DNA from: Comamonadaceae bacterium
Lineage (GTDB): Bacteria > Pseudomonadota > Gammaproteobacteria > Burkholderiales > Burkholderiaceae_C
Direction: 5' to 3'
Assembly (NCBI GenBank): GCA_024642025.1
Contig: JAHEBY010000002.1
Location: 1 to 15,082 of the forward strand
Length of the DNA stretch: 15,082 nucleotides
Numbering within the stretch: position 1 is the stretch's first letter; every line of letters begins with the position of its first letter. This document shows positions 9,020 through 15,082 of this stretch, piece by piece. The notes below the pieces were generated by a model, which was not told the origin of the DNA, did no database searches, and saw nothing but the letters and a program-made list of their open reading frames with translations. A program made the translations under genes and the position numbers.

Positions 9020-10300
9020 CTACAGTCGCCAAAGTTTGTACCCGGCACTTTCAATGGCAACTCGATCAAAGGCAGCCTTGACGTCGATGAAGGCGCCGCC
9101 TTTGACAAGCTTCCTGGCAAAGTCCTCCATGGACAACGCTGCAAACTCTTTGTGAGCCACAGCCGCTACGATTGCGTCTGCGCGAGGTAACTCCGTCCAA
9201 GGTAATAGCGGTACACCATACTCTCGCACGGCCTCATCAGACTCGGCCTGGGGGTCAGTTACAAAGACCTCCACTCCATACGTTTTGAGCTCGTTGATGA
9301 TGTCGATGACCTTGGAATTACGCAGATCACTGCAGTTTTCCTTGAAAGTCAGTCCAAGCACGTTCACTTTGGCGCCTTTGACATAGCTACCACCCGCAAT
9401 CATGTGCTTGATTGTCTGCTCAGCGATGAATTTCCCCATGCCGTCATTTATACGACGACCTGCCAATATGACCTGCGGGTTGTAGCCCAGCATTTCGGCC
9501 TTGTGGGTCAAGTAGTATGGATCAACGCCAATGCAATGGCCGCCAACCAGGCCCGGCTTGAATTTGAGAAAATTCCATTTAGTCCCAGCAGCTTCGAGTA
9601 CTTCAGTGGTGTCGATGCCAAGTTTGTCGAAGATGATCGATAGCTCATTCATCAAAGCAATGTTCAGATCTCGTTGGGTATTTTCAATCACCTTTGCAGC
9701 TTCTGCAGCCTTGATGCTTGATGCTCGATGGACGCCCGGCAAGATGATAGTCTCATAAAGTTTCGCCACCTTGTCGATAGTCTCTGGTGTGTCGCCAGAG
9801 ACTATCTTTAGAATCTTGGTAAGAGTATGTTCCTTGTCACCTGGGTTGATTCGCTCAGGTGAATAACCTACAAAGAAATCACGCTTCCATTTCAAGCCAG
9901 ACTCACGCTCCAACACCGGAATACATACTTCTTCAGTTGCGCCCGGGTAGACAGTGGATTCATAAACAACAACAGCGCCTTTTTTCATGTGGCGGCCAAC
10001 GCTGGTGCTCGAACCAATGAGCGGCCGGAAATCTGGAATATGGGCGTTGTCTACAGGCGTTGGAACCGCCACAACAATGATATCTGCTTCAGCTAGCATG
10101 CTTGCATCGGACGTGTAAATGGCATGAGGTGAAGCCCGCATTTCGTCATCCGACAGTTCCCGAGAAGGGTCGACACCTTTCGTACACGATTCAACTTTGT
10201 CGATCGCAATATCAAAGCCGATGGTGCGAACGTGTTTGCCAAACTCCACTACCAATGGCAAACCTACATACCCAAGGCCGATAACTGCAACTACATTCAT
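9020..10300 (-). CDS. tviB: TviB/WbpO-type UDP-N-acetylhexosamine 6-dehydrogenase
   Basis: A 426-aa NAD-dependent nucleotide-sugar dehydrogenase that oxidises C6 of UDP-GlcNAc or UDP-GalNAc to the uronic acid. It shows the Rossmann motif VIGLGYVGLPL near the N-terminus, a VAVPTPVD segment, YESTVYPGATEE, the family hallmark FFVGYSPERINPGD, and the catalytic cysteine in GLVGGHCIGVDPYYL (Cys256). A C-terminal UDP-binding domain (GLTFKENCSDLRNSKV) follows. These match the TviB/WbpO branch rather than the UDP-glucose branch at 1-1194; which epimer it uses cannot be read from sequence. It is the first gene of the minus-strand operon. Two adjacent starts are possible, GTG at 10303 and ATG at 10300. 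I chose ATG because a GGAG lies 8 nt upstream of it (5 nt from the GTG). The 27-nt gap to the next gene fits co-transcription. Confidence 0.93.
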   Translation of the reverse strand: MNVVAVIGLGYVGLPLVVEFGKHVRTIGFDIAIDKVESCTKGVDPSRELSDDEMRASPHAIYTSDASMLAEADIIVVAVPTPVDNAHIPDFRPLIGSSTSVGRHMKKGAVVVYESTVYPGATEEVCIPVLERESGLKWKRDFFVGYSPERINPGDKEHTLTKILKIVSGDTPETIDKVAKLYETIILPGVHRASSIKAAEAAKVIENTQRDLNIALMNELSIIFDKLGIDTTEVLEAAGTKWNFLKFKPGLVGGHCIGVDPYYLTHKAEMLGYNPQVILAGRRINDGMGKFIAEQTIKHMIAGGSYVKGAKVNVLGLTFKENCSDLRNSKVIDIINELKTYGVEVFVTDPQAESDEAVREYGVPLLPWTELPRADAIVAAVAHKEFAALSMEDFARKLVKGGAFIDVKAAFDRVAIESAGYKLWRL

Positions 10301-10351
10301 CACTCTTGCTCCAAAACAAATGGTTCGCTATTTTCTTTTCTGCGCTCCAGG

Positions 10352-10372
10352 GGCGCATTTCATAAATGCGCC
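10352..10372 (-). promoter_or_regulatory. Perfect 9-bp dyad in the minus-operon leader
   Basis: GGCGCATTT-CAT-AAATGCGCC is a perfect inverted repeat of 9 bp with a 3-nt centre, 52 nt upstream of the dehydrogenase ATG. Transcribed leftward it would form a compact hairpin; as DNA it is a symmetric site a dimeric repressor could bind. It has no following U-run, so it is not an obvious terminator. A second dyad lies 5 nt further upstream. Function is inferred. Confidence 0.5.
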
Positions 10373-10377
10373 GGAAA

Positions 10378-10396
10378 GTCCATTGACCAATAGGAC
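10378..10396 (-). promoter_or_regulatory. Second imperfect dyad beside the first
   Basis: GTCCATTG-AC-CAAT(A)GGAC pairs as an 8-bp inverted repeat with one bulged A and a 2-nt centre. The tiny centre suits a DNA-binding site better than an RNA hairpin. Its position, 5 nt from the perfect dyad at 10352-10372 and about 80 nt from the start of the minus operon, suggests a control region. This could be chance; no known regulator site was recognised. Confidence 0.3.
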
Positions 10397-10632
10397 TGAG
10401 GCAGGGCTCAAGCACGCGCGGCCCTATCTAGTTAGGAGCGGAGACAACAACGCCCATAGAGTCGTCGCCACACCCTAACAAATGACAGATGCCACTATAA
10501 GCTTAGGCAAGACTGTCGTTGATGGTCAAAATACCGTTTATTCCAAATAATTTCCATCCCCTCAAGAGTTATAAATTGGCTTGTTCAGCCATACTGGATC
10601 CGGGCAATTTTGCAATGCGAGCTGCGGGGTGT

Positions 10633-10779
10633 CTACCAATCAAAAGAACTTGAACCAATTCGGGAATCAAGTGGGCCCGTTTGGTTAGCTCTGGTCGACA
10701 TGCCTGTCGCCTTGAGGGCTTGCGGTAATTCGCCAATCCGGGTTGCAAGTGGCTCAATCGCCTTGAGCGCAAGTTTCGC
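10633..10779 (-). pseudogene. Possible coding remnant with an internal repeat
   Basis: On the minus strand a 48-codon stretch lies between TAA (10782-10780) and TAG (10635-10633). It has no usable start codon, but its composition is protein-like and it repeats ALKA..(n)..PL.(T/S)RIG twice: ALKAIEPLATRIG, then ALKATG followed by PLDSRIG. The DNA shows the same repeat (TCGCCTTGAG at 10707 and 10758, 51 nt apart). The codon-sized spacing hints that this frame was once translated. I cannot assign a family, and chance remains likely. Confidence 0.2.
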
Positions 10780-10831
10780 TTAGAATTGGGAACCGTGCGG
10801 CTACCTTTGTAAGTGAGGCGGGACGCCATGA

Positions 10832-11209
10832 CGGGACTTTTATGGGATCGAGTTGCTCACCGGATTGGCGGTTGGGGCGCTTGCGGCAAATGGGGCTGTA
10901 TTGCTTGGGGTGGACGAGGCACTTCGCGGGCTCAAAGCCAGGGCCGTGACTTGAGTCGACACCGCTTAGGAAGATGTCGGCAGACTTTCTGCGGAAGCGG
11001 CGATGGTTGTGCTTGGCGCAGACTTGGCTTACGTGCCCGCCATCATGCGCACGCGGTCTGTTCTTCGGCAAATTTGGATTTCGCCATCACACCTTCTTTC
11101 GGCCATGCCGATAAGCCACCTTGCTGCCAACTTTGAACCGTCCACACATTCGAGGGAAAGGTCAATTTCTTGGGCAAGGCTCAAGAGTGCGCTGATTTTC
11201 AAGGTTTGA
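10832..11209 (+). pseudogene. Possible decayed gene, faintly like a P-type ATPase C-terminal half
   Basis: One plus-strand frame reads as protein over about 125 codons, broken by TGA at 10952-10954 and TAG at 10967-10969. Before the stops it gives GIELLTGLAVGALAANGAVLLG; after them EDVGRLSAEAAMVVLGADL and YVPAIMRTRSVLRQIW, ending at TGA 11207-11209. The second part resembles the segment EAAD-VVL---DL--VP-A---SR--LR-IRQN found after the hinge motif of heavy-metal P-type ATPases. There is no start codon or ribosome-binding site for the first part, and no intact catalytic DKTGT or GDGIND motif. If real it is a degraded fragment left from an insertion or rearrangement. The ATPase reading is a weak inference. 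Confidence 0.22.
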
Positions 11210-11272
11210 GTTTGCGCACACTGCAAAACGCGGAGTTGTATGAGCGTTAGCAAATCAAACAATTTCAGTAAG

Positions 11273-11288
11273 TGGCAACGTCGTTTCT
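11273..11288 (+). promoter_or_regulatory. Candidate sigma-54-like element upstream of the export operon
   Basis: TGGCAACGTCGTTTCT places GG and TC ten bases apart, close to the sigma-54 consensus TGGCAC-N5-TTGC but with TC in place of the near-invariant -12 GC. It lies about 155 nt before the export gene. Sigma-54 control of PEP-CTERM/EPS loci through PrsK/PrsR-type regulators has been proposed in other bacteria, which makes it worth noting, but the -12 mismatch keeps this weak. Confidence 0.18.
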
Positions 11289-11388
11289 CATCATCAAATA
11301 ATTGATCGATTCATGTGAAAAAGTTGCGTTTTTAATGCGGGCCACCAGTTGAGGCGCGATTTCCTGAAGGCTTCATTGTCGAATAGGC

Positions 11389-11394
11389 TATATT
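11389..11394 (+). promoter_or_regulatory. Candidate -10 hexamer for the export operon
   Basis: TATATT matches five of six bases of the sigma-70 -10 consensus and sits 48 nt before the GTG start, which would leave a leader of about 40 nt. No acceptable -35 lies 16-18 nt upstream, so an activator would be needed if this is used. A small perfect dyad, TTGCA-GCT-TGCAA (11411-11423), lies between it and the ribosome-binding site. Confidence 0.22.
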
Positions 11395-11442
11395 CTCCTT
11401 TCAAGTCGATTTGCAGCTTGCAACAAGTTTGGGAGATACGGT

Positions 11443-12078
11443 GTGAAAAGTGTCTATGTCTATATACGGGCGTTGTCCCATTGGTTTGGAATTGCTTTCT
11501 TGGCGGGTGTAATCTCTGCTTGCGCCAACAGCACGGCCGGATACCCGCCCGCTCCTTTGGTCGCTGCTACGCCTGGGTACAACTATCTTGTTGGTCCAGG
11601 CGATACCCTTAGCATTACAGTATGGCGCAATCCGGAATTGTCATTAACGGTGCCAGTCAGACCGGACGGGAAGCTTTCTACGCCACTTGTAGATGAACTC
11701 CTTGTCCAAGGTAAGACCACTGTCGAAATTGCCCGAGACATCGAGAAATCTCTGAGCAAGTTGGTCCGTGATCCAGTCGTTACGGTAATAGTAACCAATT
11801 TTGTCGGTCCGTACAGTGAACAGATCCGGGTTGTTGGGGAGGCAGCAAAACCTCAAGCCCTACCCTACAAACAAAAAATGACGTTGCTGGATGTCATGAT
11901 CGCTGTGGGAGGTATCACGGATTTTGCTGATGGCAATAGAGCTTCTATTACTCGAACTTCTGAAGGTGACAAGCGGTATTCAGTGCGACTCAAAGATCTT
12001 TTAAAGCGTGGAGACACCTCTGCAAATGTGGAAATGAAGCCTGGCGATATTTTGACCATCCCTCAAGGCTGGTTCTAG
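11443..12078 (+). CDS. XrtA-associated polysaccharide export lipoprotein (Wza-like)
   Basis: A 211-aa outer-membrane polysaccharide export protein, short compared with enterobacterial Wza (about 380 aa) but the usual size for the PEP-CTERM-associated export family. The start is GTG at 11443, with GGGAG 7 nt upstream. The signal peptide (about 1-26) ends in the lipobox VISAC, making Cys27 the probable lipidated residue. A Poly_export domain covers about 46-122 (YLVGPGDTLSITVWRNPELS, then VRPDGKLSTPLVDEL). One SLBB-type domain covers about 128-180 (IRVVGEAAKPQALPY, LLDVMIAVGGITDFADGN), ending in MKPGDILTIPQ. It probably forms the periplasmic/outer-membrane exit channel and contacts the chain-length protein encoded next. 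It is the first gene of the plus-strand operon; 79 nt follow before the next gene. Confidence 0.94.
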   Translation: MKSVYVYIRALSHWFGIAFLAGVISACANSTAGYPPAPLVAATPGYNYLVGPGDTLSITVWRNPELSLTVPVRPDGKLSTPLVDELLVQGKTTVEIARDIEKSLSKLVRDPVVTVIVTNFVGPYSEQIRVVGEAAKPQALPYKQKMTLLDVMIAVGGITDFADGNRASITRTSEGDKRYSVRLKDLLKRGDTSANVEMKPGDILTIPQGWF

Positions 12079-12139
12079 AGGTTCTGTAGCTTTTTGTCCC
12101 TCATGCTGCCTTTCATGGGTGGTTCGCTTGGTGCAGCAA

Positions 12140-12153
12140 TGACAAGATTGTCA
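12140..12153 (+). promoter_or_regulatory. Perfect dyad just upstream of the chain-length gene start
   Basis: TGACAA-GA-TTGTCA is a perfect 6-bp inverted repeat ending 4 nt before the ATG at 12158. It occupies exactly where a Shine-Dalgarno should be, and no AGGAG-like sequence is present. It could be an RNA structure or protein site affecting translation of the chain-length protein, or chance. Confidence 0.3.
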
Positions 12154-12157
12154 CGAC

Positions 12158-13738
12158 ATGGATGAACTAATTAGTCAAATACGCTACCTGGCAATGGGGA
12201 TATGGGCAAATCGATGGCTTGGGATTGTCGTTGCCTGGATAGTGGCAGCCATCAGCGCGATTATTGTTTTGTCGGTGCCGGATCGCTACGAGGCCTCAGC
12301 GCGGATCTATGTAGATACTCAGTCAATACTGAAACCCTTGATGTCAGGATTGGCTATACAGCCAAACGTCGAGGAGCAGGTCGTGATGTTGAGCCGAACG
12401 CTGGTCACCCGTCCCAATGTTGAAAAACTTATTCGTATGGCCGACTTGGATCCCAAAGATCAGTCGAAACCAGCCAAGGACGCATTGATTGATCGGTTGA
12501 TGAAGACGCTTGAAATAAAGAACGTGGGGAGGGATAACCTTTATGTCTTATCTTATATTGACAGCAGTCCTGAGCAAGCCAAACGTGTAGTGCAGTCCCT
12601 TGTTTCCATTTTTGTAGAGTCAAGCATGGGGGACTCCAAAAATGACTCAAGCGCCGCCAAGAAATTCATTGATGAGCAGATCAAGTCTTATGAAGTCAGA
12701 CTGGAAGAGGCAGAAACCCGGTTGAAAGAGTTTAAGATTCGGAACATTGATATTCAGACGGCCGACGGGAGGGATATGGCCGGTAGATTGGGCGCACTTT
12801 CGAGTCAACTTAGTCAAGCAAGGCTCGAATTGCGTGAGGCTGAAAACGCGCGCGACGAAGCAAAGCGTCAGTTGGATGCTGAAAAAGCGCAAAGTGCGGA
12901 TATCACTTCGCGAAGTCTTCTCCAAGAATCTGCCATGTCCGTATCAACGCCCGAGATTGATGGACGTATTGACGCACAAAAACGTAATCTTGATGCCTTA
13001 CTTCAGCGATTCACGGAACAGCATCCAGATGTGGTGAGTGCTAGGCGGCTGATCAAAGAGCTGGAAGAGGTCAAACGCAAGGAAGTACAAGCCCTCCGAA
13101 AGATTGCGATGAACGCGCAGATTCCAGCTACGACTCCTGCAAATAGTCTGGCTTATCAAGAGTTGAACCGAATGTTGGCAACATCTGAAGTCCAGGTTGC
13201 GGCTCTTCGTGCAAGAGTTGGAGAATACGAGTCTCGTGTGAATCGAGCGCGTGAATTGATGAAGACCGCTCCTCAAATAGAGGCTGAGTTCGCGCAACTA
13301 AATCGGGACTACGACAACAACAAAAAGAACTATAACGATCTCGTTGCCCGAAGAGAGTCTGCTGCAATGTCAGGAGAGCTCGAGAGTGCCGCGGGTGTGG
13401 CAGATTTCCGTGTGATCGATCCACCCAGAGCGTCGCAGCGCCCAGTGGCTCCAAACCGGATGCTCTTGCTGCCTTTGGCACTTTTGGCTGGAATTGGCGC
13501 CGGACTGGCATCTTCATTTATTGCGAGTCGCTTGAGGGTGGTTTTTCATGACGCGCAGTCGCTTAGGCAGACTGTTAACCTGCCGCTACTTGGAGTAGTA
13601 ACGGTGGTTATGGGGGATGCGGCGGTTTCAAAGGAAAGGTCAGATTTTAGGAAATTCATGGGCGCGTCGGGAGGTCTGATTTTTGCTTTTGTCTTGACAA
13701 TGGTCGCCCTGTCGATGGTGGCTGGGCGAGCTGGGTGA
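12158..13738 (+). CDS. XrtA system polysaccharide chain-length determinant (Wzz/PCP family)
   Basis: A 526-aa inner-membrane polysaccharide co-polymerase that sets polymer length and links the cytoplasmic kinase to the export channel. The start MDELISQIRYL matches the usual N-terminus of the exosortase-associated family (TIGR03007, from memory), which supports ATG 12158 despite the lack of a Shine-Dalgarno. Transmembrane segment 1 is at about 18-40 (WLGIVVAWIVAAISAIIVL). The Wzz domain continues with YEASARIYVDTQS and LAIQPNVEEQVVMLSRTLV. A long Glu/Lys/Arg-rich coiled-coil region runs from about 170 to 400. The proline-rich segment DPPRASQRPVAPN precedes transmembrane segment 2 (about 428-450). 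A third hydrophobic stretch, GLIFAFVLTMVALSMVAG, lies near the C-terminus. No kinase domain is fused; the kinase is the next gene, 7 nt downstream. Confidence 0.95.
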   Translation: MDELISQIRYLAMGIWANRWLGIVVAWIVAAISAIIVLSVPDRYEASARIYVDTQSILKPLMSGLAIQPNVEEQVVMLSRTLVTRPNVEKLIRMADLDPKDQSKPAKDALIDRLMKTLEIKNVGRDNLYVLSYIDSSPEQAKRVVQSLVSIFVESSMGDSKNDSSAAKKFIDEQIKSYEVRLEEAETRLKEFKIRNIDIQTADGRDMAGRLGALSSQLSQARLELREAENARDEAKRQLDAEKAQSADITSRSLLQESAMSVSTPEIDGRIDAQKRNLDALLQRFTEQHPDVVSARRLIKELEEVKRKEVQALRKIAMNAQIPATTPANSLAYQELNRMLATSEVQVAALRARVGEYESRVNRARELMKTAPQIEAEFAQLNRDYDNNKKNYNDLVARRESAAMSGELESAAGVADFRVIDPPRASQRPVAPNRMLLLPLALLAGIGAGLASSFIASRLRVVFHDAQSLRQTVNLPLLGVVTVVMGDAAVSKERSDFRKFMGASGGLIFAFVLTMVALSMVAGRAG

Positions 13739-13745
13739 TGGGAAA

Positions 13746-14648
13746 ATGAGAAGTCTGATCGAACAGGCGGCGCTGCGACTTGAGCAACTGCGTCAAGCAG
13801 GAGCTGCTATTCCTTTGATGACAGGTGACATAGTCTCTACATCGACTCGTGTAAATGACACTGCGCCTCTAAAGCCTGAATCAAAGCAAGTGCAGTTTTC
13901 TAGGAAAGTGGAAATCGACTTGGAAATGCTGCATGGTGCTGGGCTAATCAGCCCTGATGCGCCACGTTCTCAAATCGCGGATCAGTTTAGGGTCATTAAA
14001 CGCCCATTAATTCGGAATGCCAAGGGAAAAGGTGCTTCTATCATTCCAAACGGTAACCTTATTATGGTTACCAGTGCCCTACCTGGTGAGGGAAAAAGTT
14101 TCACTGCAATCAATTTGGCGCTCAGCATTGCAACTGAGCTCGACAATACCGTTATGCTGGTCGATGCAGACGCAGCAAGACCCTCTGTAATGAGTGTGCT
14201 GGGACTCCCAAATGGGCCAGGTTTGTTTGATTTGGTACTTGACGAATCTAAAGATTTGTCGAGCGTGTTATTGAGAACAAATATCGAGAAACTGTCCATA
14301 CTTCCGAGTGGCACGCCACATCCGCGGGCTACTGAGCTTTTGGCAAGTGACGCAATGACCCGACGTCTGGATGATATGGCTAGACGCTACGCGGATCGCA
14401 TTATTATTTTTGACTCGCCGCCGTTGCTCATTACCACTGAGCCGCGAGTACTTGCCTCGCATATGGGTCAAGTGGTCATCGTGGTGCGCGCCGGAAAGAC
14501 CCTGCAAACAGATGTTTTACAGGCCATTTCCACAATTGAGAGTTGCCCGGTCAAGTTGTTGTTATTGAATCAAGCCCGGACTGATTCTAAAGAGGGATAC
14601 GGGTATGGATATGGTTACGAGGCAGAGCAAGAGTTGAAGCACGGTTGA
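13746..14648 (+). CDS. XrtA-associated tyrosine autokinase (BY-kinase)
   Basis: A 300-aa cytoplasmic bacterial tyrosine kinase of the CpsD/CapB type, separate from its membrane activator (the preceding chain-length protein). The N-terminus (SLIEQAALRLEQLRQAG, 3-19) is the usual start of the exopolysaccharide/PEP-CTERM tyrosine autokinase family (TIGR03018, from memory). Nucleotide-binding motifs: Walker A at about 112-119 (LPGEGKSF, Lys117), Walker A' VMLVDADAARPS (136-147) and Walker B IIIFDSPP (219-226, Asp223). The tail carries the autophosphorylation cluster GYGYGYGYE, with Tyr285, 287, 289 and 291. Cycles of autophosphorylation are thought to control assembly of the co-polymerase in related systems. 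A GGGA shortly before the ATG is a weak ribosome-binding site; the 7-nt gap suggests coupling. A 38-nt gap leads to the outer-membrane protein gene. Confidence 0.95.
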   Translation: MRSLIEQAALRLEQLRQAGAAIPLMTGDIVSTSTRVNDTAPLKPESKQVQFSRKVEIDLEMLHGAGLISPDAPRSQIADQFRVIKRPLIRNAKGKGASIIPNGNLIMVTSALPGEGKSFTAINLALSIATELDNTVMLVDADAARPSVMSVLGLPNGPGLFDLVLDESKDLSSVLLRTNIEKLSILPSGTPHPRATELLASDAMTRRLDDMARRYADRIIIFDSPPLLITTEPRVLASHMGQVVIVVRAGKTLQTDVLQAISTIESCPVKLLLLNQARTDSKEGYGYGYGYEAEQELKHG

Positions 14649-14686
14649 TCGGCCTATCAGTATTCGCCATTTTCAGATTGAGTCAC

Positions 14687-15082
14687 ATGCGAACCCGTAA
14701 AAAGTACTTTGTGATTGCGCTGTCAGCGGCCTGTTCGTTCATTGCATCCAGTGACGCCTTTGGCCAGGCGTCAAATGCTGACTCTGTGCCAATACGGGGG
14801 TGGACAATCGTTCCCCGCGTATCTGTTTCCGAGACGTTCACAAACAATGTAAATTTGACGAGTACTGGGAAAAAGTCTGAGGAAATAACTGAGATCAGCC
14901 CGGGCATCAAAATTACTGCAGATAGCGTACGACTCAAAGCTTATCTCGACTATTCGCTTTCCGAGGTCTTCTATGCGCGAAACTCATCACCACGTCAATC
15001 ACAAAATTCTTTGAGCTCGTTTGGTACATTTGAAGCGGTAGAGAATTGGGGCTTTATTGATTTCGGCGGCAACATATCACGG
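14687..15082 (+). CDS. PEP-CTERM system-associated outer membrane protein, N-terminal part (TIGR03016-like)
   Basis: The first 132 codons of a gene that continues beyond the window. A clear signal peptide is present: basic n-region MRTRKKY, hydrophobic core VIALSAACSFIA, probable cleavage after AFGQA. Then come SVPIRGWTIVPRVSVSETFT and NNVNLTS, and alternating polar/aromatic stretches (LKAYLDYSLSEVFYAR, FGTFEAVENWGFIDFGGNIS) typical of outer-membrane beta strands. Proteins of this kind, recalled as TIGR03016, follow the tyrosine kinase gene in XrtA loci and probably form an outer-membrane barrel, perhaps aiding polymer export; the function is unproven. The signal peptide supports ATG 14687, although in-frame TTG and ATT codons lie just upstream. 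No strong Shine-Dalgarno is visible. Confidence 0.85.
   Translation, partial: MRTRKKYFVIALSAACSFIASSDAFGQASNADSVPIRGWTIVPRVSVSETFTNNVNLTSTGKKSEEITEISPGIKITADSVRLKAYLDYSLSEVFYARNSSPRQSQNSLSSFGTFEAVENWGFIDFGGNISR

Larger units (their letters stand above)
10301..11442. other. Divergent intergenic region between the two operons
   Basis: About 1.1 kb separates the first genes of the two divergent operons. No complete gene can be supported. The part near 10300 holds two adjacent dyads in the likely leader of the minus operon. The middle (about 10630-11210) has protein-like stretches interrupted by stops, described separately. The last 200 nt before 11443 is AT-richer and should hold the plus-operon promoter. 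For the minus operon the best sigma-70-like match I found on the minus strand is TTGCCT, 17 nt, TGTCAT (about 10512-10484), which is weak. Short open frames here with Trp/Arg/Cys-rich composition look like shadows. No transposase, tRNA or riboswitch was recognised. Confidence 0.6.

Noticed and set aside
10431..10479. GTTAGG ... CCTAAC inverted repeat
   Set aside because: Only 6 bp with arms 37 nt apart, expected by chance in a region of this size.
10813..11136. 107-codon plus-strand open frame in the intergenic region
   Set aside because: Its translation is rich in Trp, Gly, Arg, Cys and His with no recognisable motif. It looks like a shadow frame of the more protein-like stretch in another frame.
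11029..11262. Minus-strand open frame, and a short match (MAKSKFAEEQ) in a neighbouring minus frame resembling the start of IS3-family OrfA
   Set aside because: The similarity stops after about ten residues at a stop codon, there are no terminal inverted repeats or transposase catalytic motifs, and the strand opposite reads more like protein.
11326..11345. AAAAA-GTTGCG-TTTTT as a possible terminator before the export operon
   Set aside because: The stem is only A-T pairs with no GC-rich helix, and no gene on the plus strand ends nearby.

Overview
The window holds most of an exopolysaccharide locus of the exosortase A (XrtA, or EpsH)/PEP-CTERM type. This locus is typical of environmental Betaproteobacteria. 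Gene content, protein similarity remembered from the families and moderate GC all suggest a Burkholderiales-like organism such as a Comamonadaceae relative; the sequence alone does not fix the genus. No rRNA, tRNA, CRISPR array or intact mobile element was seen.

Layout. Bases 1-10300 carry eight tightly packed minus-strand genes. In transcription order they are: a TviB/WbpO-type nucleotide-sugar 6-dehydrogenase (9020-10300), a TIGR03088-type glycosyltransferase (7832-8992), an exosortase A-associated amidotransferase (5893-7812), two further GT4 glycosyltransferases (4710-5888 and 3469-4689), a membrane O-antigen-ligase/Wzy-like protein (2172-3476), a polysaccharide deacetylase (1222-2172), and UDP-glucose 6-dehydrogenase (1194 down to 1, running off the window). 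Gaps range from 27 nt to overlaps of 1 and 8 nt, so they are probably one operon. Bases 10301-11442 are a 1.1-kb divergent intergenic region with no intact gene. It holds two adjacent dyads upstream of the minus operon and what look like decayed coding remnants. Bases 11443-15082 carry the plus-strand operon: a polysaccharide export lipoprotein, a Wzz-like chain-length protein, a tyrosine autokinase (BY-kinase), and the first 132 codons of a PEP-CTERM-associated outer membrane protein.

How they work together (inference from family roles). The two dehydrogenases supply UDP-uronic acids, the three glycosyltransferases build a lipid-linked repeat unit, and the amidotransferase and deacetylase modify sugars. 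The ligase-like membrane protein polymerises or transfers the chain. The chain-length protein, kinase and export lipoprotein control length and carry the polymer across the envelope. The initiating glycosylphosphotransferase, a flippase and the exosortase itself are not in the window and probably lie just outside it.

The window as a whole is a recognisable system, not an undescribed one. The least explained part is the divergent intergenic region.
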